From Brevibacillus fluminis (lineage in GTDB: Bacteria; Bacillota; Bacilli; Brevibacillales; Brevibacillaceae): a stretch of 64,000 nucleotides of DNA. This document shows, piece by piece, positions 24,744 through 34,698 of the stretch (its first letter is position 1; the number at the start of each line of letters is the position of its first letter). The translations under genes and the position numbers were made by a program. The DNA is taken from assembly GCF_003710825.1 (NCBI RefSeq), contig NZ_RHHQ01000007.1, positions 310,001 to 374,000 of the forward strand. The letters run 5' to 3'. A model generated the notes under the pieces. It had not been told where the DNA came from. It searched no databases and saw only the letters and a list, made by a program, of their open reading frames with translations.

Positions 24744-25079
24744 CGCGTTCTTCCTCCTCAACCAACTTCCTCTCTGTGTGTACCATATGATATGTCAGGT
24801 GCCCATGACAGGTGATTGGATCAAGTCATTCTCGCAATTGGGGAAGGAAAATGGCCCCAGACGCGATGGTAAGTTACCGGCCTACTGGTGGGAGAGTACT
24901 AAGAATATATATTATAGAAGAAACGCATATCGACCGAACAAAAAGGAGCACCTCTTTCCGCATTTTTCATGCTCGGAAAGGGTGCTCTCGTTGGCCAGCA
25001 GCCGTTTTGTTTAGGCATTCGGAACGCTCGCGCTTTTGCTTCTGAGTATCAAGCAGCGAGGCGCTAGTGGAGATTCGAT
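24744..25079. other. Gene-free stretch between sodF and the permease
   Basis: About 336 bp. It holds the sodF ribosome site and presumably its promoter (minus strand), short repeats such as TGTCAGGTG/ATGACAGGTG near 24795-24815, and the minus-strand terminator at 24946-24987. Short open frames here have no ribosome site and are not credible. Confidence 0.6.
24937..24987 (-). terminator. Intrinsic terminator of the kynU-permease unit
   Basis: GAGCACC-T-CTTTCCG (24946-24960) pairs with CGGAAAGGGTGCTC (24974-24987), 14 bp with one bulge. The A-run at 24939-24944 becomes a U-run on the minus strand, so it terminates leftward transcription. Confidence 0.85.
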
Positions 25080-26510
25080 TTACTGCGTAATATCTTGTTT
25101 TTTCGCATCGCTGGAAGTTTGATAGGCTTGCGGGTTTGCCTTTTTCCAAATGAAGTAGGCGATGGTGATGAAAATAAGCCATGGGAAGCCGAGTGTCAGC
25201 GTATCTTTGAATTCCGGCTGGAACCAGGTAGACAAGACTACCGCTGCCAGCAAAAGTGCGCCGAATATCGTCAGATAAGGATAGCCGATCATGCGCACAG
25301 GAAGCTGTCGACCGCCCGCTTGCTCCCATTTCCGGCGGAAGTACAGATGGGTGACGAACACCATGAACCAGGCAAACATCGCGCCAAAGCTGGACAAGGA
25401 AATCATGACGATGAATGCATTGTCCGGATTAACGGTATTGATAATCGTGGCGATGGCGATCCCTACCGTCGACAACGCAAGCGCTTTCGATGGAACGCCT
25501 TTTTTGTTCACGCTGCCGAGTGCGGCAGGGGCAAAACCAGCGCGAGATAGGGAGAAGAGCATGCGAGTCGCAATGTATAGCTGGCTGTTCATCGCCGATA
25601 GAGCTGCGGTCAGAACGACGAAATTCATGATGCCGGCGCCGCCTGGGAAGTTAATCAGCTCAAACACTTTCACGAACGGGCTCTTGTCGCCGCCTGCTTG
25701 CTTCCACGGAATAATCATCAGCATGAGTGCCAGTGTGAGCAAATAGAAGAGCACGAGACGGACGACTGCTGATTTTAGTGCGATCGGCACGGCTTTTTCC
25801 GGTTCCTTGGCTTCGCCAGCGCTGACGGCGATCATTTCGATGCTCAAATAGCTGAACAAGGAGATAAAAATCGCGATCCACATGCCCCACGCGCCATTCG
25901 GGAAAAAACCGCCGTCATTCGTCAAGTTTTGCAAGCCCATGTCCGGGTGGGAATTGGTTCCGAAGACGATAGTAGCGCCAAGGATGATAAATGCGACGAT
26001 TGCAATGACTTTCACCATCGAGAACCAGTATTCCACTTTGCCAAACAGATTGACGCTTGTAGCATTTACATAAATAAGTGCAGCGGAAAAGAGAACGACC
26101 CAAAGCAAACCGGGAACATCGGGAAACCAATATTTCATATAGACCGACATGGCTGACACTTCCGTCCCGACGGCGCAGACTAAGCTGAACCAGTAGGAGT
26201 AGCGGACGGTGAAGCCAGCCCATGGATTGATGTAGCGTTCCGCATGGGCGCCGAATGAGCCTGTTGTCGGATGGGCAACGGTCATTTCAGCGAGGCAGCC
26301 CATCAAAAGGAGGGCGATGATCGCCCCGATGGCATAGCTCACGATCACGCTTGGACCGGCAAAGCCGATGGCCATGCCGCTTCCAAGGAACAGACCGGTG
26401 CCGATCGCCCCGCCGATGGCGATCATCGAAAGCTGACGTGTGGTAAGTCCGCGCTGAAGTCCTTTTTCTCTCTCCATAATGTCCTGAAATTGATCTTGCT
26501 TCAAAGACAT
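25080..26510 (-). CDS. Amino-acid permease (APC/AAT family) next to kynureninase
   Basis: The 476-residue protein has about 12 spans and the AAT-type signature GLTTRQLSMIAIGGAIGTGLFLGSG-like start (residues ~20-45), then SYAIGAIIALLLMGCLAEM and the GSFGAHAERYINPWAGF loop. Relatives carry aromatic amino acids, GABA or proline. It lies 33 bp downstream of kynU on the same strand, so uptake of tryptophan or kynurenine is plausible but unproven. ATG 26510 is chosen over TTG 26531 because GGGGGTC precedes it. Confidence 0.85.
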   Translation of the reverse strand: MSLKQDQFQDIMEREKGLQRGLTTRQLSMIAIGGAIGTGLFLGSGMAIGFAGPSVIVSYAIGAIIALLLMGCLAEMTVAHPTTGSFGAHAERYINPWAGFTVRYSYWFSLVCAVGTEVSAMSVYMKYWFPDVPGLLWVVLFSAALIYVNATSVNLFGKVEYWFSMVKVIAIVAFIILGATIVFGTNSHPDMGLQNLTNDGGFFPNGAWGMWIAIFISLFSYLSIEMIAVSAGEAKEPEKAVPIALKSAVVRLVLFYLLTLALMLMIIPWKQAGGDKSPFVKVFELINFPGGAGIMNFVVLTAALSAMNSQLYIATRMLFSLSRAGFAPAALGSVNKKGVPSKALALSTVGIAIATIINTVNPDNAFIVMISLSSFGAMFAWFMVFVTHLYFRRKWEQAGGRQLPVRMIGYPYLTIFGALLLAAVVLSTWFQPEFKDTLTLGFPWLIFITIAYFIWKKANPQAYQTSSDAKKQDITQ

Positions 26511-26543
26511 ACTATTGACCCCCTTAGACAAAAGTATTGAGGT

Positions 26544-27833
26544 TTACGCTACGACTCCACGCTTGTTTTCATATTTTTCGTACGATTTCTCTTGCATGAT
26601 ACGCTTGAGGATTTGGACGCATTGCCACACCTCGCTATACGTATTGTAGAGAGCGACAGGCGCGAGACGAATAATGTTCGGCGCACGGAAATCGGGGATG
26701 AGGTGATGCTCCTCCTTCAAAGTCCGGCAGATGCGGATCGCTTCTTCATGCTCAAGCGAGACGTGACCACCCCTGCGGTGATCCTCTTGCGGATTGGCAA
26801 TGGTAAAGCCCATGCCGTCCAGTTCATGCGCGATGAGATCCATCATGTAGCGGGTAAGGGCAAGCGATTTGCGACGCAGCTTTTCCATCGTGGCTTCTGT
26901 AAATATTTCTAGTGAGCCGATGAATGGCGCGAGACTCAGGACGTGTGGGGTGCCGAGCTGGAAAGCGCCCGCATTTTCGGCTGGTGTAAGCGCGTGCTCC
27001 ATATCGAACTGTTTGTCTTTTCGCGAGCTGTACCAGCCGGTAAGTCCCGGCGTGCGACCGAAATGCTTGCGGTTCACATACAGACCACCAACGCCGCCTG
27101 GGCCGCTGTTCAAATACTTGTAATTGCACCAGTACGCGAAATCGACATCCCACTTGCTGAATTCGTGCGGCACTGCGCCGACCGAATGGCAGCCGTCAAA
27201 GCCGATAAGAATGCCGCGTGCATGGGCTTCCATAGTCAAACGCGCGATGTCGAGCAGCTGTCCGCTGCGGTACAGCACGGTAGGCAGCACGATCAACGCC
27301 ACGTCATCGGTCATCGCTGCGATGATGTCCTCTTCCTCAATCAGGCGGCCATCCCTGCTTTTAATGCGAATGAGATGCTCTTCCGGATCGAGGTCGTGCA
27401 GGTTCAGCTGGCTTTGCAGGGCGTAAATGTCGGAAGGAAAATCCAGCTCGGTTGCGATGATTTTGTTGCGTGTCGGCGTTGGGGTAAAAAAGGTTGCTGC
27501 CAACACGTGGAGGTTGCTGGTCGTGGAACCGGTTACAATTACCTCGTCAGGACCGGCACCGACAATGGAAGCGCTCCTCTCTCCCAATAGCTCTGACAGA
27601 TAAAACCAAGGATATTTCCCTTGAGTCCACCCGTCGATTCCCAACTCCTTCCACGAATCGATCAGTTCCATCAGCGTCCGTTCCGAACGCTTGGACATCA
27701 GCCCCAACGAGTTGCCGTCCAGATAGATGGTGCCGTGTTTGAGATAAAATTCATTGCGGAAATGAGCCAGTTCGTCGTTGGCGTCGAGCGCCTCCGCATA
27801 GGCAAGGGACGGGTCAAAAGATGTGTGAGACAT
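26544..27833 (-). CDS. kynU: Kynureninase
   Basis: This PLP enzyme cleaves kynurenine or 3-hydroxykynurenine to (3-hydroxy)anthranilate and alanine. The 429-residue protein has [13 protein letters not shown], the catalytic lysine in [27 protein letters not shown] and the late [11 protein letters not shown] segment, all standard. The ribosome site AAAGGAGG lies eight bases upstream. It would feed the 3-hydroxyanthranilate operon at 15180. Tryptophan dioxygenase, formamidase and kynurenine monooxygenase genes are not in this window. Confidence 0.96.
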   Translation of the reverse strand: MSHTSFDPSLAYAEALDANDELAHFRNEFYLKHGTIYLDGNSLGLMSKRSERTLMELIDSWKELGIDGWTQGKYPWFYLSELLGERSASIVGAGPDEVIVTGSTTSNLHVLAATFFTPTPTRNKIIATELDFPSDIYALQSQLNLHDLDPEEHLIRIKSRDGRLIEEEDIIAAMTDDVALIVLPTVLYRSGQLLDIARLTMEAHARGILIGFDGCHSVGAVPHEFSKWDVDFAYWCNYKYLNSGPGGVGGLYVNRKHFGRTPGLTGWYSSRKDKQFDMEHALTPAENAGAFQLGTPHVLSLAPFIGSLEIFTEATMEKLRRKSLALTRYMMDLIAHELDGMGFTIANPQEDHRRGGHVSLEHEEAIRICRTLKEEHHLIPDFRAPNIIRLAPVALYNTYSEVWQCVQILKRIMQEKSYEKYENKRGVVA

Positions 27834-27892
27834 AAGTTCCTCCTTTGCGTAAAAACGAGTGAGATGTAGTGTGCATTCGCAGCTTGATTCCT

Positions 27893-27921
27893 AGCGTACT
27901 TAAAATATGACATCATGTCAA
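27893..27921 (-). promoter_or_regulatory. kynU promoter with palindromic operator on the -35 box
   Basis: On the minus strand TTGACA (27921-27916) and TACGCT (27898-27893) are spaced by 17 bp. A perfect palindrome, TGACAT-C-ATGTCA (27908-27920), covers the -35 box. A regulator bound there should block transcription; the divergent TetR protein is the obvious candidate. The -10 box is weak. Confidence 0.6.
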
Positions 27922-27931
27922 TAATTTAGAA

Positions 27932-27943
27932 CGAAATATTTCG
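27932..27943. promoter_or_regulatory. Second palindrome in the kynU-tetR intergenic region
   Basis: CGAAATATTTCG is a perfect 12-bp palindrome just upstream of a TTGACC box (27949-27954) that may belong to the tetR promoter. Its sequence differs from the palindrome at 27908, so it may serve another factor or be incidental. Confidence 0.4.
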
Positions 27944-28010
27944 AAAATTTGACCTCTTTCCTTTTTGCATACAAGCGTGTATTCTAAGATGATGGAGGGG
28001 GAGGAGCAAC

Positions 28011-28628
28011 GTGCAGAACTCAAAGCAGCTGGTAGACGGGCGGCACCTGCGGTCCATCCAAACGCGACTGAAGTTATTGGAAGCAGCGCGTACCATTTTT
28101 CTTGAAGAAGGCTTCAACAAAGCGACGATTTCCCAGATCATCAAGCTCGCCAAGACCGGATACGGCACGGCATACGTTCATTTCACAGGTAAGGATGACC
28201 TGTTGATCGTACTGATTGAAGACGTGATGGCCCAGTTTTTTGAGATTGCCCAAACGCCGTTTTTCCCGCGTTCGAAAGAAGAAGCGCGCGGTATCATCTA
28301 TAACCAGGTGTTAACCTTCTTGAAGCTGGCGGAATCCAACCGCCAGATGATGCAAGTCTTTTCCGAAGCGATGGGCTTGTCTCCGGCGATCAAAACCAAG
28401 TGGGAAGAAATCCGCCAAAAATTTATCGAGGGGATCACCCGCGATATTCAATATTCACAGGAACAGGGCTTGGCCCGCACCGATTTGAAGGCAGAAGTGG
28501 TAGCTCCGGGTTGGTTTTATTCCAATGAAATGTACCAGTGGAGCATCGTTTCGAACGAGCATCCAGCCTCTTTGGAGGAGATTGCACAGACGCTCACGGC
28601 GATGTATACAGACGGACTTTATTTGTGA
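28011..28628 (+). CDS. TetR-family regulator divergent from kynU
   Basis: The 205-residue protein has an N-terminal TetR helix-turn-helix (TRLKLLEAARTIFLEEGFNKATISQIIKLAKTGYGTAYVHF, residues ~20-62) and an all-helical ligand domain. The start is GTG 28011 after GGAGGGGGAGGAGC. Its divergent position and the palindrome on the kynU promoter suggest it represses kynU and the permease. The ligand, perhaps kynurenine or a product, is unknown. Confidence 0.88.
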   Translation: MQNSKQLVDGRHLRSIQTRLKLLEAARTIFLEEGFNKATISQIIKLAKTGYGTAYVHFTGKDDLLIVLIEDVMAQFFEIAQTPFFPRSKEEARGIIYNQVLTFLKLAESNRQMMQVFSEAMGLSPAIKTKWEEIRQKFIEGITRDIQYSQEQGLARTDLKAEVVAPGWFYSNEMYQWSIVSNEHPASLEEIAQTLTAMYTDGLYL

Positions 28629-29101
28629 GTCCGCTCGTTTTTTCTTGACGGGAGGCGCCGTTTATCTTATTTTTTAGTTGATAGCATGCAAAAGAGTCTC
28701 AAGCAGCCGCATATGCGTAGCATACATGCAAAGGAGAGTCGGATCACGCATCCGCCTCCTTTTGTTTTGTTTCCACCCGATTCTTACGTGATACCTGCCC
28801 GTGTTACATAGAAGCAGGCGCCAGCATATTCTAAGTTGAGGCGCAAACGGCGATTTTACGCTGGTATAGGCAGCCTGATAGCAGGCAAGACGAATGCATA
28901 CATGAAACAGGAAGTGGGCGTTTTCCTTAAACGGGCAGCCGATTTTTTCAACGAGAGGCGGGCGGCGCAAGCACGTTTCAAAGGAACACGCCGAGGCGTT
29001 TGTTCATCAAGAAAAGCACGGTACTTTTGCAGCATTCGTGGTCAAATCTAGGTCTTATGAAAAGCGAAACCCGTTTTTCATCAAAAAAGGAGCATCGAAG
29101 C
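28629..29101. other. 473-bp gene-free stretch before the glutamate racemase gene
   Basis: It contains a terminator-like hairpin (28729-28768), a CGCATATGCG palindrome near 28709, and two similar direct elements, CATGCAAAAGAG and CATGCAAAGGAG. A 71-codon frame (28836-29051) has no ribosome site and reads like non-coding sequence. The racemase promoter is presumably here, but I see no clear boxes. Confidence 0.55.
28729..28768 (+). terminator. Terminator-like hairpin downstream of tetR
   Basis: CAAAGGAG pairs with CTCCTTTTG, with an inner GGAT-CACGC-ATCC stem, followed by TTTTG. It probably ends the tetR transcript about 100 bp after the stop. Confidence 0.55.
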
Positions 29102-29905
29102 ATGAATAGACAGCAGGCGATCGGCATCATTGATTCAGGAGTGGGCGGTCTTACGGTAGCTCGTGAGATTTTTCAGCAGCTGCCTAATGAAAAGCTGGTG
29201 TACGTAGGCGACAATGCGAGATGTCCATACGGTTCCCGTTCCGCAGACGAAATCCGTGCCTTTACCTATCAGATGATCCGGTTTTTGGAACAGTTTTCTA
29301 TCAAAGCGCTTGTGATCGCCTGCAATACGGCGGCAGCTGTCGTATTGGAAGAGCTGGTCGGACAAAGCGATCTGCCAATCATCGGCGTCATCGAGCCGGG
29401 CGCGCGGGCAGCGATTTCTGCCAGCCGCAGCGGCAGGATCGGCATCATTGGAACGGAAACAACGGTTCGCACGCAAGCGTATGTACGCGCGCTGCGACGC
29501 ATCAATCCGGATTTGTATTTTGCAAGTCTGGCCTGCCCGGCGTTTGTTCCGCTGGTGGAAGGACAGCTATTGGAAACCGAGGAAGCGCACCAGATCGTCA
29601 CGGAAAGTCTGGAACCGCTGAAGCGGGAAGGGATCGACACGTTGATCCTCGGTTGTACTCATTACCCACTTTTGGCGCCATTGATCCAGGATGCGATGGG
29701 AAATGACATCACGCTGATCAATTCGGGGGAGGAGACGGCACTTGGGTTATCCAATTTGCTGGCTATCCATGATCTACACGCCGCTTCGGGCAGCGTGGAG
29801 CCAACCCACCGTTTCTTTACGAGCGGTGATCCGCAAGTGTTCAAAGAAATCGGCGATCAGTGGTTGAATCGCAAGCTGTTTGTGGAGCGGTTTCTGCCGG
29901 AATAG
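29102..29905 (+). CDS. racE: Glutamate racemase
   Basis: It makes D-glutamate for peptidoglycan (and possibly polyglutamate). The 267-residue protein has the two catalytic cysteines in VIACNTAAAVVLEEL and LILGCTHYPLLAPLI, plus the start GIIDSGVGGLTVAREI. ATG 29102 follows AAAAAAGGAGC; longer in-frame starts lack the family alignment. The following genes gerM, rph, rdgB and ysnB give the same order as in B. subtilis. Confidence 0.95.
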   Translation: MNRQQAIGIIDSGVGGLTVAREIFQQLPNEKLVYVGDNARCPYGSRSADEIRAFTYQMIRFLEQFSIKALVIACNTAAAVVLEELVGQSDLPIIGVIEPGARAAISASRSGRIGIIGTETTVRTQAYVRALRRINPDLYFASLACPAFVPLVEGQLLETEEAHQIVTESLEPLKREGIDTLILGCTHYPLLAPLIQDAMGNDITLINSGEETALGLSNLLAIHDLHAASGSVEPTHRFFTSGDPQVFKEIGDQWLNRKLFVERFLPE

Positions 29906-30002
29906 ACAACCGACATTTCGTCCTTTTTTACGGACAATCCACGCATAATCATCATGGAAGCTCGTATACATTGTAGTACAAAGTGTTGCGAGGAGGTTAC
30001 AC

Positions 30003-31082
30003 ATGATGGGAAGCGGGCGTTTGATAAAAGTTACGGCAGTTGTCGGTGTAAGTGCGATGCTTCTTTCCGGATGCAGCCTGTTTGGTTCGTCAGAGGAAAC
30101 CAGCAATCTGAATGCAACCCCGCAAGCGACAGCGGGGATTGATCCCAATGCTACGACGCCGACTGACGGCACGCAGCCACTGCAAGTGCCAACGACGGCG
30201 GACGGCACGACTGCTCAGGCGACGGTGCACCCAACCGTGTATCTGTTTGACCCGAACGGCTATGTCGTACCGGTCATGCTAACGCTGCCGAAAGCAGAAG
30301 GATCGGCCAAACAAGTCCTGACCTATATGATCAAAGGAGGCCCTGTCCAGCAGCTGCTGCCGCAAGGGTTCCAGGCGATTTTGCCGGAAGGGACGAAAGT
30401 GCTTGGTATGTCCATCAAGGAAGGGGTCGCCACGGTTGACTTTTCCAAGGAATTTACGAAATACGATGCCAAGGATGAGCAAAAAGTGGTCGATGCCATC
30501 ACGCGGGCGCTGACGGAGTTTCCGAACATTAAAAATGTGACGATTTGGGTAAATGGCACACCATTGGCCGAAATGCCTGCAGATAAAACGCCGGTATCGC
30601 TGCTTCAGCGCGGAAACGGTATTAATCTGGAACTGTCGGAAGGCTCGATTCCTGGTCAAACGACACCGGTCACCGTCTACTTTCAATCGCAGCTGGATGA
30701 AAAGCACAGCTATTTTGTCCCTGTCACCCGTTTGATTCCGGAAACGGAGAATCGGGCAAAAGCGGTGGTTGAGGAATTCATCAAAGGGCCAAGTGAAGGT
30801 TCGCCGCTCTTCAATTCCTTGGTGAGCACGACCCGCGTTCTGGGCGTGGAGCAATCGAACGGTACTTTGGTCGTCAATTTGAGTGATGAAGCGCTCTCCT
30901 ATGATAAAGGTAAGGAGCCAAGTCCGGAAGCGATGGAAGCGCTCGTGCTCTCGCTTACGGAAAGCACTGGCAGCCAGAAGGTGCAAATCAAGGTGGACGG
31001 CAAGCCATTGGCGCAGGCGGGAGACCTTGACCTGAGCAAACCGGTTGTCCGGCCGAAGGAAATCAATGCGACACTTTTCTAA
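30003..31082 (+). CDS. gerM: GerM-type spore lipoprotein with two GerMN domains
   Basis: The 359-residue protein begins with a lipoprotein signal peptide and lipobox (MLLSGCSLF, Cys ~24), then a Thr/Ala/Pro-rich linker. Two GerMN domains follow (~75-205 and ~225-345), each ending in a VTIWVNG- or VQIKVDG-like strand. GerM in B. subtilis is a sporulation and germination protein that helps hold the SpoIIIA-SpoIIQ complex. It should lie in the outer face of a membrane. The start follows GAGGAGGTTAC. Confidence 0.93.
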   Translation: MMGSGRLIKVTAVVGVSAMLLSGCSLFGSSEETSNLNATPQATAGIDPNATTPTDGTQPLQVPTTADGTTAQATVHPTVYLFDPNGYVVPVMLTLPKAEGSAKQVLTYMIKGGPVQQLLPQGFQAILPEGTKVLGMSIKEGVATVDFSKEFTKYDAKDEQKVVDAITRALTEFPNIKNVTIWVNGTPLAEMPADKTPVSLLQRGNGINLELSEGSIPGQTTPVTVYFQSQLDEKHSYFVPVTRLIPETENRAKAVVEEFIKGPSEGSPLFNSLVSTTRVLGVEQSNGTLVVNLSDEALSYDKGKEPSPEAMEALVLSLTESTGSQKVQIKVDGKPLAQAGDLDLSKPVVRPKEINATLF

Positions 31083-31097
31083 TTTTCGCAGCACACG

Positions 31098-31125
31098 CCA
31101 CGCCAGATTTGCCTGGCGTGGATTT
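31098..31125 (+). terminator. Intrinsic terminator after gerM
   Basis: CCACGCCAG and CTGGCGTGG form a perfect 9-bp stem with an ATTTGC loop, followed by ATTTTC. Confidence 0.75.
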
Positions 31126-31203
31126 TCATGTAGAGGACAAAGGAATTTCAAAAGTTTTCCAGTGGTCGAGGCTGTCCAAGAGTAGCAGAATGTTTTGCTG
31201 CTC

Positions 31204-31212
31204 TGGTATAAT
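31204..31212 (+). promoter_or_regulatory. Extended -10 promoter of rph-rdgB-ysnB
   Basis: TGG-TATAAT forms a TGn extended -10 with a perfect -10 hexamer, 54 bp before rph. No good -35 box is present at 17 bp, which is common for extended -10 promoters. Confidence 0.6.
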
Positions 31213-31265
31213 GAGCGGAAGTTGGACCAGTTTTTGGAGCGAAATGAAAACAGGAGGAACATAGA

Positions 31266-32039
31266 ATGAGAAATGATGGACGTGTGAGCGACCAATTGCG
31301 TCCGGTGACCATCACCCGCAATTACATAAAGCACGCAGAAGGGTCTTGCCTGATCGAGGTCGGCGATACCAAAGTGATTTGCACCGCCTCACTGGAAGAA
31401 CGGGTTCCTCCCTTTATGCGGGGCGGCGGTAAAGGCTGGATCACCGCTGAATATTCGATGCTTCCACGCGCGACGGAAACGCGCAACGCCCGTGAATCGT
31501 CTAAAGGAAAGCTGGGCGGAAGAACGATGGAAATCCAACGTCTGATCGGACGGACGCTGCGGTCAGTCGTCGCACTGGAATCCATGGGCGAGCGCACGAT
31601 TTGGATCGACTGCGACGTAATCCAGGCGGATGGCGGCACCCGCACAGCCTCGATCACCGGCGCTTTTGTCGCAATGGTCGATGCCATGTACAAACTGGTT
31701 CAAAGCGGAACGTGGAAAAAACTGCCGATCACCGACTATTTGGCGGCAACCTCGGTGGGCATCATCAATGGCGAAGCGTTGCTCGACCTCAATTATAAAG
31801 AAGATTCGACAGCGACCGTCGACATGAACGTGATCATGACAGGTGCGGGCAAATATGTCGAGCTGCAGGGGACGGGAGAGGAAGCACCGTTTACCCCGAC
31901 TGAGCTGACTACACTGCTGGCGCTCGCGCAGACGGGAATCGTCGATTTGATCGAGGCGCAAAAACAGGCGTTGGGTGACTTAACGCAATACATACATACA
32001 CTGCCTGCACAAGAAGTGAAAGAGGGAAGCCATGCCTAG
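31266..32039 (+). CDS. rph: Ribonuclease PH
   Basis: RNase PH is a phosphorolytic 3' exoribonuclease that trims tRNA ends. The 257-residue protein has [16 protein letters not shown], the RNA/phosphate region [22 protein letters not shown] and [23 protein letters not shown] 31266 has AGGAGG upstream. The gene overlaps rdgB by eight bases. Confidence 0.97.
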   Translation: MRNDGRVSDQLRPVTITRNYIKHAEGSCLIEVGDTKVICTASLEERVPPFMRGGGKGWITAEYSMLPRATETRNARESSKGKLGGRTMEIQRLIGRTLRSVVALESMGERTIWIDCDVIQADGGTRTASITGAFVAMVDAMYKLVQSGTWKKLPITDYLAATSVGIINGEALLDLNYKEDSTATVDMNVIMTGAGKYVELQGTGEEAPFTPTELTTLLALAQTGIVDLIEAQKQALGDLTQYIHTLPAQEVKEGSHA

Positions 32040-32640
32040 TCAAGCAAATGAAAAGAAGGTTGTGCTGGCGACTCGCAACCAAGGAAAAGTAAAAGAGTTC
32101 AACAAAATGTTCGCCGAGCTGGGCTACACCGCCGTCAGCTTGGCGGATTTTCCCGACGCGCCCGACGTGGTGGAGGACGGGGACACGTTTGAAGCCAATG
32201 CGGTGAAAAAAGCGGTGGAAACCGCGTCCTTTCTCGGCTGTGCCGTTCTTGCCGACGATTCCGGACTGGAAGTGGATGCGCTGAACGGAGCGCCTGGCGT
32301 CTATTCCGCCCGCTACGCCGGGGAGCACGGGAATGACGAGGCGAACTGGCGCAAGCTGTTGGCGGAACTGGAAGGCGTGCCGGATGAAAAGCGCACCGCT
32401 CGTTTCCGCTGCACGCTGGCTTATGTCGCGCCGGGTGAAGCACCCGTGATCGCGACTGGCACATGCGAAGGAATGATCGCCCATGAGCCGAAGGGGACGA
32501 ACGGCTTCGGCTACGATCCGGTTTTTTACTTGCCGGAACGCGGATGTATGATGGCAGAAATCGATCCGGCGACCAAAAACCAGATTAGTCACCGAGCGGC
32601 GGCAATGCACAAGCTCATGCAAATTTTCCGGGGAGAGTGA
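32032..32640 (+). CDS. rdgB: XTP/dITP diphosphatase RdgB
   Basis: It removes non-canonical purine triphosphates (XTP, dITP, ITP) from the pool. The 202-residue protein shows [45 protein letters not shown] and [26 protein letters not shown], all family hallmarks. It is the ysnA orthologue by position, coupled to rph and ysnB. Confidence 0.96.
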   Translation: MPSQANEKKVVLATRNQGKVKEFNKMFAELGYTAVSLADFPDAPDVVEDGDTFEANAVKKAVETASFLGCAVLADDSGLEVDALNGAPGVYSARYAGEHGNDEANWRKLLAELEGVPDEKRTARFRCTLAYVAPGEAPVIATGTCEGMIAHEPKGTNGFGYDPVFYLPERGCMMAEIDPATKNQISHRAAAMHKLMQIFRGE

Positions 32641-32647
32641 ACGGGCG

Positions 32648-33181
32648 ATGAGCATTCTCATCCTCAGCGATTCACACGGAGCGACAGCTGAAGTAAAAGC
32701 GGTAGTGGACCGTCATCAGGCGGACCACGTGTTTCATTGCGGCGATTATTGCACCGACCAAAAAAAGGCGCCATTTTCTGCCATGCGGCTCGTTCGCGGC
32801 AATTGCGACGTAGATAGCAAAGTGCCGCTTGAGCTGGGCAGCGTCTGGAAAAACCTGCGTATCTATCAAACGCACGGGCATCTTTTCGGCGTCAAAAGCT
32901 CGCTTTTGAAGCTCCATTACCGGGCCGAGGAAACCGGGGCGAATCTCGTTATTTTCGGGCATTCGCACGTGCCGGTGTGCACGGTTGAACGGGATATTTT
33001 GTTCATCAATCCCGGTAGCATGCTGCAGCCACGCCACTTTCCAGTGCCAACCTATGCACTGGTAGAGGAAGAAGAGGCTGGAGCTGATTTCGTCACAGTC
33101 AAAGTCACCTATTTCGACATCAAGGGGAACACGGTGAACGAGCGTGGCGGCACGTTTCGACTGCGCAGGCAAGCGCCTTGA
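32648..33181 (+). CDS. ysnB: YfcE/MJ0936-family metallophosphoesterase (YsnB)
   Basis: The 177-residue protein is a compact calcineurin-like phosphoesterase with ILSDSHG (metal ligands), HCGDYCTD, VRGNCD, THGHLFGV and FGHSHVPV in order. Relatives hydrolyse phosphodiesters, but the cell substrate is not known. It is the last gene of the rph unit. Confidence 0.93.
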   Translation: MSILILSDSHGATAEVKAVVDRHQADHVFHCGDYCTDQKKAPFSAMRLVRGNCDVDSKVPLELGSVWKNLRIYQTHGHLFGVKSSLLKLHYRAEETGANLVIFGHSHVPVCTVERDILFINPGSMLQPRHFPVPTYALVEEEEAGADFVTVKVTYFDIKGNTVNERGGTFRLRRQAP

Positions 33182-33294
33182 AATATCTTTCGTATGTGAT
33201 ATACTAAAATGGTTATAATGGCATGTAATGTACGTCGATATACGGTGTACTTGTGCAAGGTCCTTTGGAAACATTCTAGGAGGGGAAGTTTAAA

Positions 33295-34587
33295 GTGGCA
33301 ACAAAATGGGAAAAGTTAGAGAATAATCAAGGTGTATTAACGGTTGAAGTTGAAGCCGAAAAAGTAAATGATGCATTGGATCAAGCTTTCAAAAAAGTAG
33401 TACAAAAAGTCAACGTACCTGGCTTCCGTAAAGGAAAAATGCCGCGCAAAATGTTCGAAGCGCGTTTTGGCGTTGAATCCTTGTATCAAGAAGCTTTGGA
33501 CATTTTGCTTCCAACTGCATATGGACAAGCTGTTCGCGAAACCGGTATCGAGCCTGTAGACCGTCCAGAAGTTGACGTGGAAAAAATGGGCAAAGACGAG
33601 ACGCTTGTTTTCAAAGCGACTGTTACAGTCAAACCAGAAGTGAAACTGGGTGACTACAAAAACTTGACAATCGAAGCGAAAGATTTCGGCGTAACTGACG
33701 AATCTGTTGACGCTGAACTGAAACGCATGCAAGAGCGCCACGCTGAACTGGTTGTTGTCGAAGAAGGCAAAGCCGAAAACGGCGATATCGTAAGCATCGA
33801 TTTCGAAGGCTTCCAAGATGGCGTTGCTTTCGAAGGTGGCAAAGCGGAAGACTATTCCTTGGAACTGGGCTCCGGCACATTCATCGCTGGCTTTGAAGAG
33901 CAATTGGTCGGCCTGGCGATCGGTGAAGAGAAGGAAGTTACCGTAACGTTCCCTGAAGAATACCATTCTCCTAACCTCGCTGGCAAAGAAGCGAAATTCA
34001 ATGTGAAATTGAACAGCTTCAAACGCAAAAACCTGCCAGTTCTCGACGACGAGTTCGCAAAAGATGTGAGCGAATTCGACACGCTTGACGAGCTGAAAGC
34101 TGATACGAAGAAAAAGCTCGAAGAAAAAGCGGAAAAAGAGAAAGAAAATTACGAGCGCGAGCAATTGGTGCTGAAAGCTAGCGAAAACGCAGAAATCGAA
34201 ATCCCATCCGTAATGATCGAGCAAGAGCTGGATCAAATGGTGAAGGAATTCGCGCAACGCCTGCAATACCAAGGTATGAACATCGAACTGTACTACCAAT
34301 TCTCCGGCATGGATGAAAGCCAGCTGCGCGACCAAATGCGCGCTGACGCAACCACTCGTGTGCGCACTGCACTGACGCTCGAAGCGATCGCAAAAGCGGA
34401 AGAGATCAAGGTTGAAGAAGCTGACATCACCGCTGAACTGGAAAAATTGGCTGGCCTGTACGGTCGTCCTGCAGACGAGCTGCAAAAACTGTTTGCAGCA
34501 CAAGATGGCATGGCTGGACTGTACCAAGACATCCAAACTCGCAAAACAGTCGATTTCCTGGTTGCACAAAGCAAAGTAACCGCATAA
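33295..34587 (+). CDS. tig: Trigger factor
   Basis: This is the ribosome-associated chaperone and prolyl isomerase. The 430-residue protein has the ribosome-binding loop [15 protein letters not shown] (~40-55), an FKBP-type domain ([20 protein letters not shown], ~155-245) and a long charged helical C-terminal domain. The start is GTG 33295 after AGGAGGGG. Codon use is more A/T-rich in third positions than in neighbours, as expected of a highly expressed gene. Confidence 0.97.
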   Translation: MATKWEKLENNQGVLTVEVEAEKVNDALDQAFKKVVQKVNVPGFRKGKMPRKMFEARFGVESLYQEALDILLPTAYGQAVRETGIEPVDRPEVDVEKMGKDETLVFKATVTVKPEVKLGDYKNLTIEAKDFGVTDESVDAELKRMQERHAELVVVEEGKAENGDIVSIDFEGFQDGVAFEGGKAEDYSLELGSGTFIAGFEEQLVGLAIGEEKEVTVTFPEEYHSPNLAGKEAKFNVKLNSFKRKNLPVLDDEFAKDVSEFDTLDELKADTKKKLEEKAEKEKENYEREQLVLKASENAEIEIPSVMIEQELDQMVKEFAQRLQYQGMNIELYYQFSGMDESQLRDQMRADATTRVRTALTLEAIAKAEEIKVEEADITAELEKLAGLYGRPADELQKLFAAQDGMAGLYQDIQTRKTVDFLVAQSKVTA

Positions 34588-34602
34588 TTTAGTACAGGAG
34601 TA

Positions 34603-34636
34603 CAAGGCACGAACAAGCGTATTCGTGCCTTGTTTT
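34603..34636 (+). terminator. Intrinsic terminator after tig
   Basis: CAAGGCACGAA and TTCGTGCCTTG form an 11-bp stem followed by TTTT, separating tig from clpP. Confidence 0.9.
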
Positions 34637-34698
34637 CTAACTCCAAAATGTTGTATCTTAGTATTCTACATATCAACGCAAAAAGGAGGGCGGATAGT

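Noticed and set aside
28836-29051. 71-codon gene upstream of racE
   Set aside because: There is no ribosome site, the composition is R-rich and atypical, and it overlaps the likely racE leader.
33337-34605. 422-codon minus-strand frame opposite trigger factor
   Set aside because: Its F/V/L/C-rich composition is a by-product of the trigger-factor codons. There is no start context and tig is unmistakable.
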